Below, piece after piece: positions 27,148-35,740 of a stretch of DNA of 64,000 bases. The first letter of the stretch is position 1; each line of letters starts with the position of its first letter. Origin of the DNA: Ruegeria sp. HKCCSA071 (GTDB lineage: Bacteria; Pseudomonadota; Alphaproteobacteria; Rhodobacterales; Rhodobacteraceae); NCBI RefSeq assembly GCF_017872555.1, contig NZ_JAEDOX010000001.1:1054001-1118000 (forward strand). Reading direction: 5' to 3'. Under the pieces are notes generated by a model. That model was not told where the DNA came from. It saw nothing but the letters and a program-made list of their open reading frames with translations, and did no database searches. The position numbers and the translations under genes are program-made.

Positions 27148-27157
27148 AATATAACTT
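27148..27157. promoter_or_regulatory. Copy of the AATATAACTT motif upstream of the Rrf2 gene
   Basis: AATATAACTT occurs 29 bases upstream of the Rrf2 start and again upstream of the His-rich protein gene. Together they suggest autoregulation and control of the sulfide genes by the same protein. No second half-site was seen here. Confidence 0.4.
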
Positions 27158-27362
27158 ATTTGCAATTTCTGTTTGTTTTCACGGACCACGTGGTTCGCTG
27201 AATGTGAAGTCAGACCAACTTACCGAACCTGCGCAGCGACTGGGTGGCTGACTGGGACGCAACGAACATCACGGCATTTTTGATCCGGAAGCTGTTGGCG
27301 TCCGGCCGGCGCGGCAGTTCGACTCTCTGCAAAAAACGCTGAACAAAGACGGTGTGAGTGGC

Positions 27363-28180
27363 GGTGCTGTCAGACGAATTCGAACCATTCTCAGTTTGCC
27401 GCAGAAACCACGAACCTATCCAGAACAAAGCTGACGCCACTCGGCGAGAGCGGCGGTGCGTGTCAACTTGAAGTTGTCTCGGCTGGCTAGCGATCTTTCC
27501 TGGTTGAAGTGGTTGTAGACGGACGCGTGGACGGCGGCGAACTTCTGCAAACTTTGCATGCGCCTGAAACGCTGCATCGCGCGTTCTCTTCGTCGGAAAG
27601 GCAGGTGCGAGTTCTCGACGCGGTTGTTGAGCCACCTACCCGTCCTTTGTTTTTCGGTAGAGCCAAGCTTTCTGAGAGCGGCCCGGTACGATGCGAAGCG
27701 ACCCGTGGCGACGGTTTCCGCCTTACCATGTCGCTTCATCAATTTCTTGAGGAATTTCAGCGCCGCAGCTTTGTTTCTGCGTTTGGCAACAACGGCCTCC
27801 TGCACCTCGCCGTCATGATCCACAGCCCGCCAAAGGTAATGCCGCTTGCCATTCACCTTCACGAAAACTTCGTCTACGCGCCACTTCCATTTGCAGTATG
27901 CTCTCAATTGCTGAACACGCATTCTTCGAATTTCAGCAGCAAACACTGGGCCAAACCTGTTCCACCAATACCGGACAGTTTCGTGGCTCACGTCGATGCC
28001 TCGCTCGTGCAACATGTCTTCGACATTCCGAAGCGAGAGCGGGAAACGGATGTACAGCATCACTGCGAGGCGGATAATCTCGGGACTGGATTTGAAACAC
28101 TTGAAAGAGGCAGGATTGGTCATGGGCAAAAGCTGCGCAACCGCCCTGCCCCGCTCAAGCAAAGTTCTTCTGATAAGGCC
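27363..28180 (-). mobile_element. IS6-family insertion sequence (ends tentative)
   Basis: An IS6-type transposase gene lies inside. Candidate imperfect ends are GGTGCTGTCAGACGAA at 27363 and, inverted, GGCCTTATCAGAAGAA ending at 28180 (11 of 16 positions agree). They would give an 818-base element, the size usual for IS26-like elements, with about 53 and 57 bases flanking the gene. No 8-base target duplication is visible, so the ends may be wrong or the element may be rearranged. Confidence 0.55.
27416..28123 (-). CDS. IS6-family transposase
   Basis: A 235-residue DDE transposase. The helix-turn-helix region (LSLRNVEDMLHERGIDVSHE) is followed by the catalytic core: D in WRVDEVFVKVNG, a core segment ending TVATGRFASY, and E in NNRVENSHLPFRRRER. 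The second catalytic residue, usually D in a TDGxxSY-type motif, appears as TGRFASY, i.e. Gly/Arg where Asp is expected, so activity is doubtful. ATG at 28123 gives the normal family length; an upstream open stretch is not needed. It separates the sulfide module from two dehydrogenase genes. Confidence 0.88.
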   Translation of the reverse strand: MTNPASFKCFKSSPEIIRLAVMLYIRFPLSLRNVEDMLHERGIDVSHETVRYWWNRFGPVFAAEIRRMRVQQLRAYCKWKWRVDEVFVKVNGKRHYLWRAVDHDGEVQEAVVAKRRNKAAALKFLKKLMKRHGKAETVATGRFASYRAALRKLGSTEKQRTGRWLNNRVENSHLPFRRRERAMQRFRRMQSLQKFAAVHASVYNHFNQERSLASRDNFKLTRTAALAEWRQLCSG

Positions 28181-28323
28181 TTTGCCCTCCTTTTGCATGG
28201 ACGCAGACTTACTTCTTAAAAAAATTCCGTTTCCAGAGAATTGTGCAAAAATTTTGGAGTATAGAAAAAGAGTCACGCAGATTTCTTGAGTATTGTGCTT
28301 ATAGGCACCAGGGGATCGATGAT

Positions 28324-29136
28324 ATGAAGACCATTCTAATTACCGGCGCGTCGTCCGGTATCGGCGCGGCAACGGCCGGGTATTTTCAGGCCAGGGGATG
28401 GAACGTCGTTGCCACGATGCGGACCCCTGCCAGCGGCTTGGATCTTGCCAATTTTGAGAACGTCCACCTGGCGCGGCTGGACGTGACGGATGCCAAATCA
28501 ATCGCGACGGCCGTGGCAGAGGGCATCGATCGCTTTGGACAGATCGACGTTTTGCTGAACAATGCAGGCTATGGGGCCTATGGCGCGCTCGAAGCCTTTA
28601 CGATGGACCGCATCCGACGCCAGTTCGACACCAACGTTATCGGCTTGATAGAGGTGACCAAAGCGGTGCTTCCGCACTTTCGTCAAAACCGTTCCGGCAC
28701 GGTGATCAATATCTCGTCCATCGGTGGGCAGATCACCTTCCCACTGGGCGCGCTTTATCACGGCACCAAGTTTGCGGTGGAAGGTCTGTCCGAAGCCCTG
28801 CACTACGAGTTGGAACCGTTGGGCATACGGGTGCGTATTGTTCAGCCTGGCATGATCCAGACGAATTTCGGCGGCAGCTCGTTCGATTTTGCGATGGATG
28901 AAAATCTGTCAGGCTACACGCCGATGGCCGAAGCTATGGGGCGCCTGTTCGGCAGACTCGCATCGAACCCTTCTGCGCCAGAGACGGTTGCTGAGGTGAT
29001 TTGGGACGCGGCCAACGATAGCAGCGACCGTTTACGGTATCGCGCAGGACCTGATGCCGAGGCTTTGCTGGATGCCCGCAAACAACAGGACGATGCGGCG
29101 TTCATCGGGGGCATTAAACAAAAGATGGCGCCCTGA
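28324..29136 (+). CDS. Short-chain dehydrogenase/reductase (SDR)
   Basis: A 270-residue classical SDR oxidoreductase. The cofactor motif TGASSGIG is at about residues 7-14, NNAGYG follows, and the catalytic Ser/Tyr/Lys are in NISSIGG and YHGTK. It would oxidise or reduce an alcohol/carbonyl compound with NAD(P)H. The ATG at 28324 has AGGGG upstream; the frame is open earlier but without family sequence. It is followed 36 bases later by a second, distantly related SDR on the same strand, probably one transcript. Substrate unknown. Confidence 0.9.
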   Translation: MKTILITGASSGIGAATAGYFQARGWNVVATMRTPASGLDLANFENVHLARLDVTDAKSIATAVAEGIDRFGQIDVLLNNAGYGAYGALEAFTMDRIRRQFDTNVIGLIEVTKAVLPHFRQNRSGTVINISSIGGQITFPLGALYHGTKFAVEGLSEALHYELEPLGIRVRIVQPGMIQTNFGGSSFDFAMDENLSGYTPMAEAMGRLFGRLASNPSAPETVAEVIWDAANDSSDRLRYRAGPDAEALLDARKQQDDAAFIGGIKQKMAP

Positions 29137-29172
29137 AACACGACGTGACCCGTCATCATGAGAGGAAAAAAC

Positions 29173-30015
29173 ATGTACCAAAAAGCAGTCGAAAAAGGCG
29201 GCCTGGCCGTTGTCACCGGGGCGGCAAGCGGCGTGGGTCTCGCTGCGGCCAAACGGTTCCTGCAGGCGGGTCTGGGTGTTGTGCTGGTCGATCTTCCGGG
29301 AGAGGCGCTGGACAAGGCCGAGGCGGATTTGATCGAACTGGCGGATACGTCCCAGACGGTTCGGGCGATCCCCGCGGACGTGACCAACGCCGCAGCCATG
29401 ACGGATCTCGCCGATCAGGTCTTTGAACTCGGAGAGGTGGCTGTTTTGATGAACAATGCCGGGATTGCGCTGCCGACCGGCAGTTGGGAAAACAGTGAGA
29501 ACTGGCGGAAACTGATAGAGGTCAATCTGTTTGGCGTCGTGAACGGAGTGCACGCCTTCCTGCCGCGGATGATCGCCGCAGCACGCCCTGCCGTGGTTAT
29601 CAACACAGGCTCGAAACAGGGGATCACCACGCCACCCGGTAACGCCGCCTATAACACCAGCAAGGCCGCTGTGAAGGTCATGACCGAGATGCTGGCCCAC
29701 GAGCTGCGCGAGGCGGGTGCCGAAATCAGCGTCCATTTGTTTGTGCCCGGCTTTACCTATACGGGCATGATCCAGAAGTTCATGCCCGAAAAGCCCGCGG
29801 CGGCATGGTCAAGCGTCGAGGCCATCGACTATCTGCTGAAGCGCATGTCGAACGGAGATTTCTATATTCTCTGCCCCGACAACGATGTCTCAGAAGCCCG
29901 CGACAGGAAACGCGTCGAATGGGCCCTGGGTGATATTGTCCATAACCGGCCCGCGCTGTCGCGCTGGCATCCTGACTATGCGGATGCCTTTGCCACCCAC
30001 GAGGTCTCGGAATAG
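29173..30015 (+). CDS. Short-chain dehydrogenase/reductase (SDR)
   Basis: A 280-residue SDR with TGAASGVG at the N-terminus, NNAGIALP, and the catalytic Tyr/Lys in YNTSKAA. The segment NTGSKQGITTPPG takes the place of the usual catalytic-Ser loop. The ATG at 29173 has AGAGGA at ideal spacing; the one 15 bases upstream is less likely. It forms a pair with the SDR at 28324. Substrate unknown. Confidence 0.9.
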   Translation: MYQKAVEKGGLAVVTGAASGVGLAAAKRFLQAGLGVVLVDLPGEALDKAEADLIELADTSQTVRAIPADVTNAAAMTDLADQVFELGEVAVLMNNAGIALPTGSWENSENWRKLIEVNLFGVVNGVHAFLPRMIAAARPAVVINTGSKQGITTPPGNAAYNTSKAAVKVMTEMLAHELREAGAEISVHLFVPGFTYTGMIQKFMPEKPAAAWSSVEAIDYLLKRMSNGDFYILCPDNDVSEARDRKRVEWALGDIVHNRPALSRWHPDYADAFATHEVSE

Positions 30016-30272
30016 CCGCTCCAAAAGTGCGGCCGTAAATGGAGCCAACGAAACTGCTATCCAAATCACAGGGCTTACACCTCGTCGAAATACCTAGCAA
30101 ACATTCGTACGAAGCGCGGCATCTGAGACTTTGGGCTCAATGTCGTCGTTCTCGGCTTCGCAGCATTAAATTGGCCATAGTCAAATCCGGCCTTCACTCC
30201 GGCTCGAAGGATACCTTGGACAATGCGATCAAATGCTGTGTGTGCAGCCCGCATTTCTGCCATTCGCCGAGA

Positions 30273-30566
30273 CTACAAGTGCTGTTCCATATCCATACTT
30301 TGATGCAGTATTCTGATGATCGCGATCAACTCGCCTCGAATTTGATAGTAAATCGCATGCCTACCGATCAATGTCTTGAGATATCCCTCGCGGACTAAAG
30401 ATGGTCTGCCCGCCTTCTTCCCCGCCGCGATATCTTCAAACGCGTCGATGATGTCGTTGGAATACACCTCGGCTCGTTCGCGTGACCATTCTTGCGCCGT
30501 GTAAATTCAAATCCCTTCGAGATCAGCTTCCGCCATCGGTGAAAGCACATATTTTTGAGATATCAG
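30273..30566 (-). pseudogene. Broken RelE/ParE-family toxin
   Basis: The frame reads KYVLSPMAEADLEGI, a TGA stop at 30509-30507, then IYTAQEWSRERAEVYSN and on to HQSMDMEQHL. The stop sits where ParE proteins commonly have Trp (EGIW), so a TGG to TGA change is likely. No ATG precedes KYVLSP: the candidate initiators are CTG at 30566 or GTG at 30548. The remainder (64 residues) includes the typical ParE C-terminus GRHAIYYQIRGELIAIIRILH. It directly follows and overlaps the antitoxin gene. The toxin is most likely dead unless the stop is read through. Confidence 0.82.
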
Positions 30567-30808
30567 GTGCTGTTCTTCTGGCGCATGCGTTCCTGAAACG
30601 CCTCGCGGTCAAAGGCACGTGGTTCACCCGAGTTTTCACCAACGATCAATGCGTCCTTCAGCGCCTGGATTCTGGCTTCATGCTCCTCGAGAAGCCTTAG
30701 GCCTGCCCGTACGACATCGCTTGCCGAGCCGTAGCGTCCGTTGCTGACCTGAGTGTCGATGAAACCGGCAAAATGGTCCCCAAGGGACATCGAAGTGTTC
30801 TTTGCCAT
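30563..30808 (-). CDS. ParD-family (ribbon-helix-helix) antitoxin
   Basis: An 81-residue antitoxin with the typical N-terminus (MSLGDHFAGFIDTQVSNGRYGSA, positions 7-29) and the segment ASDVVRAGLRLLEEHE. It should bind ParE and repress its own promoter. ATG at 30808 has AGGAGG upstream. The partner toxin gene downstream carries an in-frame stop, so the antitoxin stands alone and may still act as a DNA-binding protein or neutralise related toxins elsewhere. Confidence 0.9.
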   Translation of the reverse strand: MAKNTSMSLGDHFAGFIDTQVSNGRYGSASDVVRAGLRLLEEHEARIQALKDALIVGENSGEPRAFDREAFQERMRQKNST

Positions 30809-31186
30809 GTTTGCCTCCTAGATATCACATATACCAATATTCGGTATTTTTTTAATATCCCCGGATACGTGGTACAGTGGCACGTCATCGAACTGACGAT
30901 GGGGAGGCATGCGGCGGATCGGAGGATCGGTCAAGCGCTGCGGCATAGCTTCACCAGACCAGACTTTCGCTGCAGTGGCAAAATTGAGCGTACGGCGAGC
31001 TGGTGGTCTGCGGATGTAGCTGGCACTCACCTCGAAGCAAATAAGCTACACGAACGCCTGATCATTGGAAAACCGCGGGAGTTGGAAATGAGAAAGCGCT
31101 AGATTTTCGATTTGGTCTCGGTATTTTTTGGTAAGCGTTAGTCGCGAACGTAACGCTCTTACCATTGCATCAGAAGATGATGAATT
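30809..31186. other. Gene-free stretch with TA promoter region
   Basis: The first 40 bases are very AT-rich and hold an imperfect palindrome, TACCAATATTCGGTA at 30832-30846, a candidate ParD operator overlapping the antitoxin promoter. The rest shows no convincing gene on either strand and no RNA that I recognise. Confidence 0.5.
30832..30846 (-). promoter_or_regulatory. Candidate ParD operator
   Basis: TACC and GGTA arms flank AATATTC, 24 bases upstream of the antitoxin start, in AT-rich DNA that would hold its promoter. Autoregulation through such sites is the rule in parDE loci. Confidence 0.4.
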
Positions 31187-32383
31187 TTGCCGCAAGATAA
31201 CGAAACGCAAGCGAGTTCTAACAAGATTGCAAGACGTCTTGCAGCGATACTGGCTGCCGACGTTGCCGGATATAGTCGTCTTACCAGCATCGATGAAGAA
31301 GGCACTGCTAAAATGCTCTTAGAGCATCGATCAGTGACTGATGCGCTTATTGAGAATTTTGGTGGTCGGATTGCCAACACCGCAGGTGACAGCATTATTG
31401 CTGAATTTGCGAGCTCTGTCGAAGCGGTGCGATGTGCCGTTGAAATTCAGGAAGCAATACGGACACGCAACCTCTCGGTTCCGTCGTCTTCTCAAGTTCA
31501 GTTTCGCATCGGGATAAATGTCGGAGACGTGATCCTTCAAGATGGTGATCTTTTAGGTGACAGCGTAAATGTGGCCGCTCGACTAGAAAGCCTCGCTGAA
31601 CCTGGTGGAATCTGCTTGTCTGGCGAGGTACACGACCAGATACAAGGCAAGCTATCCCTTGGATTCCGTGCCATGGGAACCAAGCGATTAAGGAACATTG
31701 ATCGTCCGGTGCGCGCTTACAACGTTGAAGGCGTCCAAGATGTCAGTGTGCGTAAAGAAAATAAGCTGCGCATTCTGGCCGCGGGAGGTGCCTTTTTCGC
31801 TGCCGCCTGCTTGGGTCTTGTGTATGTTCTTACTGCTCGTGACAGCACTACAACGCTTTCTGGTGGATCGCCGCCGTGGACGTCTGAAAGCAACCTGGAT
31901 GCACCTCCACTGCCTCAGATGTCTGACGTAGTTGCATCAGGCGAATGGAATGAACATTCCTATTATGCAATTTTGACATGGGGCAGTTCCTGGCAGTCAG
32001 CTGTTGCAGATGCCAAAGAGAGGGGTGGCTATTTAGCTTCCATTACATCCGAAGCTGAGAACAGTTTTGTTTTCGAACTCATTAAGAACGATGAGCGCTT
32101 GTGGGATATGCATCAGGATGGGCAAGCTTTCGGACCTTGGATCGGCACATATCAGGAGGAAGGTGCTATTGAGCCAGACGGTGGGTGGGCGCTGGTCAGC
32201 GGCGAACCGGTTACGTTTTCGAACTGGTCAGAAGGCCAGCCAAACAATCATGGCGGGAACTCGGACGTCGTTCGGTTCCACAATTACGTTCATCAGCCTT
32301 CACCGTATTGGGACGATGCAAACGGCACCGGATCATCACGAGGGTATATTTTAGAAGTTGAGCGCGTGGATAGTACTAACTGA
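31187..32383 (+). CDS. Class III nucleotide cyclase - transmembrane helix - C-type-lectin-like domain fusion
   Basis: A 398-residue protein of unusual architecture. Residues ~15-180 are a class III adenylate/guanylate cyclase domain (ILAADVAGYSRL, NTAGDSIIAEF, LLGDSVNVAARLESL, with metal Asp and transition-state Asn/Arg). A single hydrophobic helix spans ~194-217. Residues ~257-392 form a C-type-lectin-like domain (WIGTYQEEG, FSNWSEGQPNNHGGNSD, YWDDANG), probably periplasmic. It could couple extracellular sugar or protein binding to cAMP/cGMP synthesis. The start is uncertain: no ATG is in frame after the stop at 31181, leaving TTG at 31187 or ATT at 31184. Downstream is a secreted-protein gene. 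Confidence 0.82.
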   Translation: MPQDNETQASSNKIARRLAAILAADVAGYSRLTSIDEEGTAKMLLEHRSVTDALIENFGGRIANTAGDSIIAEFASSVEAVRCAVEIQEAIRTRNLSVPSSSQVQFRIGINVGDVILQDGDLLGDSVNVAARLESLAEPGGICLSGEVHDQIQGKLSLGFRAMGTKRLRNIDRPVRAYNVEGVQDVSVRKENKLRILAAGGAFFAAACLGLVYVLTARDSTTTLSGGSPPWTSESNLDAPPLPQMSDVVASGEWNEHSYYAILTWGSSWQSAVADAKERGGYLASITSEAENSFVFELIKNDERLWDMHQDGQAFGPWIGTYQEEGAIEPDGGWALVSGEPVTFSNWSEGQPNNHGGNSDVVRFHNYVHQPSPYWDDANGTGSSRGYILEVERVDSTN

Positions 32384-32457
32384 TAAAAGCGGGCCTTTGA
32401 CGTTGTAAATATCAGTACATTCCAATTCTCTGAATACGGGGAACCTGAAGAAGCAAA

Positions 32458-33606
32458 ATGCAAATATTCTTTAGACATTGGATCTTATCCGTTTTTTTAG
32501 TGTCGTCGATCATTGCGACGTCGGCAAGTGCGCAAAACGTGACGTTCCCAATGGACTTCTTTGCTGAACGCCTGCAAGGCTCTGCATGCTCGAAGTTTTT
32601 TTCTTCATCTCGCCTGAACAGTGACCTTAAGATGATTTCAGCACTAAGTTCAGCGAGCATGACGAGCACCAATTCTCTGAACGTCAACCACGATGCCTTC
32701 TCCAAAAGGTGGACAAAGCTCTTAGAAGTTTCATATGGCGCGGCGGCAAAAGGTGACGCCGCGGCCAGCAAAAAAATCTTGGGCACTCTGGTCAATCTTG
32801 GGAAAGCGAACGCCCTGCTGAATGCCCCATCATATAATAGCGCAAAGAAAGTGGAGTGCTGGAAAGGTGGCCGAAGCGACCAACCATGTCCACTGCATGT
32901 TGTGCAACACACTGGCTATACTGGCGTTGCAATGTTGTATTCGGCCATTGTGCTTGAGGAATACGCGACACCAGACCAGAAACGAATACTGGATACGTAC
33001 TTTGACAAGATCTACAAGAAATTCCTTTCCCCACTGGCGTCAAACGGCGCGCAAAGTGACGGATTGTATGAATTTGGAGACTATGGTTTGGGCGTGCTTG
33101 CCTACGCTAGGTGGAAACGTGATGCATGGCTCGCCAAAAGCGAAATACGCAAGCGCCGCTCCTCTTTCATCAAAAAGATAGATGCCCAAGGCATGCTGAA
33201 AGAAAACTCATTTCGCGGCTACCGCGGCTATTGGTATCACACTCTGGGAGCAGAAAGCGCCTTTGGTTACGCGCTAGTTGCCAGAAGTTTCGGTACCGAC
33301 TTTTTCAAGGACGCCAAACTTGGTCCAAGGCTTCAGAACCTTGCCAATCAAACGGTGATTGGTGGGCAGAGTTACTCTGATTTTCGCGAGCGCGCCCTGC
33401 AAAAATCTCCGAAAAATGCAATCAAGGACCCAAACGCAGAAATCCCCCACATGCATCAGTTCGCCGTTGGCTTACCGATCATCTTAAAACGGGAATATGG
33501 CTACGGTATAACAACAACGTCAGCTTACAGATCAAAGGGCCGTCTCGAAACGATCAGCAAAATAACAGGTTTCAACGCTGATTGTTACTACTCCAGTTTA
33601 CGCTGA
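32458..33606 (+). CDS. Secreted protein of unknown function, helical-toroid-like
   Basis: A 382-residue protein with a clear signal peptide (ILSVFLVSSIIATSASAQ, cut near residue 25). The body is rich in aromatic residues and helices, with RGYRGYWYHTLGAESAFGYAL resembling the active-site region of alginate-lyase-like (alpha/alpha toroid) polysaccharide lyases; this resemblance is weak and by eye. It begins 74 bases after the cyclase-lectin gene on the same strand. A periplasmic polysaccharide-related role would fit the lectin-like neighbour but is speculative. Base composition is more AT-rich than the core operons. Confidence 0.7.
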   Translation: MQIFFRHWILSVFLVSSIIATSASAQNVTFPMDFFAERLQGSACSKFFSSSRLNSDLKMISALSSASMTSTNSLNVNHDAFSKRWTKLLEVSYGAAAKGDAAASKKILGTLVNLGKANALLNAPSYNSAKKVECWKGGRSDQPCPLHVVQHTGYTGVAMLYSAIVLEEYATPDQKRILDTYFDKIYKKFLSPLASNGAQSDGLYEFGDYGLGVLAYARWKRDAWLAKSEIRKRRSSFIKKIDAQGMLKENSFRGYRGYWYHTLGAESAFGYALVARSFGTDFFKDAKLGPRLQNLANQTVIGGQSYSDFRERALQKSPKNAIKDPNAEIPHMHQFAVGLPIILKREYGYGITTTSAYRSKGRLETISKITGFNADCYYSSLR

Positions 33607-33829
33607 ATTCGGCAGCGTATCTGTTGCAGCGTGGCACACTGAGAAAATCTAACGTTCTGCTTAGGGCTCTCTCGGAACCTTCGCTGCGCCAAGCTTGAAT
33701 GGCCGCCCTTCGAGATAGGGGCCGTTCACCTGGTCGCGCGTGAATTGGCGGTGAGCGGACATTTCTGCCGCTCGTTGCAAGAGAATTAACGTCAGCTTTG
33801 AACAACGTCGCTGTACCAACCCGACGTTC

Positions 33830-34663
33830 CTAAACCGCTTTCGCCGCGGTTACCACCGCAGGTATTGGCACTTCCCATTCGGGACCTGAACCATGTCTTT
33901 CTAAGACTTGGGATACAACCGCCTTCCTGATCGCTACCGCATTGTCCGGCGGCTGAGGGCGCAATAATGCGCCGCCCCGTGCCGTGCCCTCTAAGAAGAA
34001 ATCAAACGGTGCACCGGGGTCACTAACCACCCACTCCGAAGCGACTATAGATTGGTGAAAATTGGCGAATCCTGCTTTCAGAAGTGCTGGAAAGGCGTTT
34101 TCCGGATCAGCATAATCATTTGCTCCGGGTCCTGGCGGCAATACAATGTCCGGGGCTCCGTATTTGCCGATTGCACCGAAGACATATCCAAGTGCCGTAT
34201 CCACTTCCGGACCACACCAAACCGAAAACGCAAGGCGTCCTCCTGGACGAAGCACGCGGCGGGCTTCAGTAAATACTCTCGGCGGATCAGGGACATGCGG
34301 TATTCCAAACCCAATTGTCACGATGTCAAAAGTGCCATCGTCGAAGTCCAACGCCATCGCGTCTCCTTCAACGAATTTGGCCTCCGGAACTGACGACCGG
34401 GCCATCTCCAGCATAGAAGACGAGAAATCCAGTCCCGTTACACTGGCACCAGCTTTGATGAGACCTTCGGTTACATTCCCGTGACCACAGCACAGGTCGA
34501 GTGCTTCGGTACCTGAACGGGCTTCAACCGCCTTTACCAAGGTGGGCACCACCATATCTGCAGCTTTCGCAAATACTTGCGCATAGGATTTCGCTACGTT
34601 TGTTTTAGCCCACTCGCGTTTCTCCAACGCAGCGAAGGTGTCGGATTGTTCAGATTCTCGCAT
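33830..34663 (-). CDS. Class I SAM-dependent methyltransferase
   Basis: A 277-residue methyltransferase of the UbiE/Methyltransf_11 type. The SAM-binding motif I is ALDLCCGHGN; further motifs are VTGLDFSSSML, EGDAMALDFDDGTFD and VLRPGGRLAFSVW. ATG at 34663 has AGGAG upstream; the 32 codons before it are probably not translated. It stands alone between the secreted-protein gene and a divergently placed TauE/SafE gene. Substrate unknown. Confidence 0.88.
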   Translation of the reverse strand: MRESEQSDTFAALEKREWAKTNVAKSYAQVFAKAADMVVPTLVKAVEARSGTEALDLCCGHGNVTEGLIKAGASVTGLDFSSSMLEMARSSVPEAKFVEGDAMALDFDDGTFDIVTIGFGIPHVPDPPRVFTEARRVLRPGGRLAFSVWCGPEVDTALGYVFGAIGKYGAPDIVLPPGPGANDYADPENAFPALLKAGFANFHQSIVASEWVVSDPGAPFDFFLEGTARGGALLRPQPPDNAVAIRKAVVSQVLERHGSGPEWEVPIPAVVTAAKAV

Positions 34664-34974
34664 CCCACTCTCCTGCAAATCTTTGATGTAGTGAACACTC
34701 TGAGTAGACTGATCGTCAACGAGTGTTCCCTGAAGACGACATTCGCCGCCACGCAGCATTCGTCAAAGTGGGCTCGCTCACGACCTTAGCTGCAAGGCGT
34801 TCGGATGGCTGCAGGGCGGGACAAGCGGATTTTGGTTGTTTGTGATTCAATGTCCGCTTCAAATGATCACGTGCGATTTCTATTGCTCCTGTAACCAAAA
34901 CAGGACTCAGAAGAATCTCGTGCTTCCGTAGCTTCCGGCACCTAAGGTGATAGCCAAGCAGGGTCGGGAAGCGT
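34664..34974. other. Gene-free divergent intergenic region
   Basis: About 310 bases between the divergent methyltransferase and TauE/SafE genes. I see no open frame with family features and no clear hairpin. It should hold both promoters, but none can be called with confidence. Confidence 0.4.
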
Positions 34975-35694
34975 ATGGAAGTTCAACTTGATTTCATGGA
35001 ACTGTACTTGGTGACACTGGTGATCCTTAACGGATCAGCAAGCCAGGCTGCCATTGGCATGGGACTGAACCTTATCGCGATCCTACTCCTTCTGCTCATC
35101 AACCCAATCTATGCACCAGGGCCGGTGCTAGTTGCATCTTTTGCGTTGTCGTTTCTCGCGCTTTGGCGCGTCCCCGCGAAGGTTGATCGAACCGAGCTGA
35201 AGTTTGCTCTGATCGGCTTGGCGACAGGAATTGCTCTAGCAGGACTTATTGCGGCGCTCATAGATAGTTCGAGCCTGACACGATTGCTAGGTGCGTTCTT
35301 GGTTTTGGGTGTCGGGCTTGCGCTTTCTGGATGGTCGGCGATTCTCAACCAACGAAACCTGATTGCTGCGGGAGGTGGGGCTGGTTTCCTTGGAACGATA
35401 GCCGGTGTCCACGCACCACCAATCGCCCTGCTGTATCAAGGTCAGGAACCGGATCGGGTAAGAGGCGCTATCCTCACGTTTGTCGGGATTGGCAACTTGT
35501 TCTCGATCATAGCCTTAGTGATCGTTGGTCGATTTGGCTCTAATCAGGCTCTGGCGACAATGCTGTTGATACCCGGCGTCCTATTGGGGCTTTGGCTTGC
35601 GCCAAGTCTTGTGCGACTGATCAATGTACGTTTTCTTCGGCTTTTTGTGTTGTCAATCTCTGCAATAAGCGGACTGTTGCTCGTTTTCGGATAG
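34975..35694 (+). CDS. TSUP-family (TauE/SafE) membrane permease
   Basis: A 239-residue, very hydrophobic protein with about seven or eight membrane segments and the Gly-rich repeat GAGFLGTIAGVHAPPIALLYQG characteristic of the TauE/SafE family (residues ~136-157). Members export sulfite, sulfoacetate or related organosulfur anions. ATG at 34975 follows GGGAAG. It is not in an operon; the substrate cannot be inferred from neighbours. Confidence 0.87.
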   Translation: MEVQLDFMELYLVTLVILNGSASQAAIGMGLNLIAILLLLLINPIYAPGPVLVASFALSFLALWRVPAKVDRTELKFALIGLATGIALAGLIAALIDSSSLTRLLGAFLVLGVGLALSGWSAILNQRNLIAAGGGAGFLGTIAGVHAPPIALLYQGQEPDRVRGAILTFVGIGNLFSIIALVIVGRFGSNQALATMLLIPGVLLGLWLAPSLVRLINVRFLRLFVLSISAISGLLLVFG

Positions 35695-35740
35695 CCGACA
35701 TTCGTGCATCATGCAGCATTTGGGAGGTATGGGCTTGTCT

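Noticed and set aside
27321..27340. Alternative left end of the IS6-family element at GACTCTCTGCAAAA
   Set aside because: It looks like an IS26-type GCAAA end, but no matching inverted copy exists on the right side, and the element would be longer than usual.
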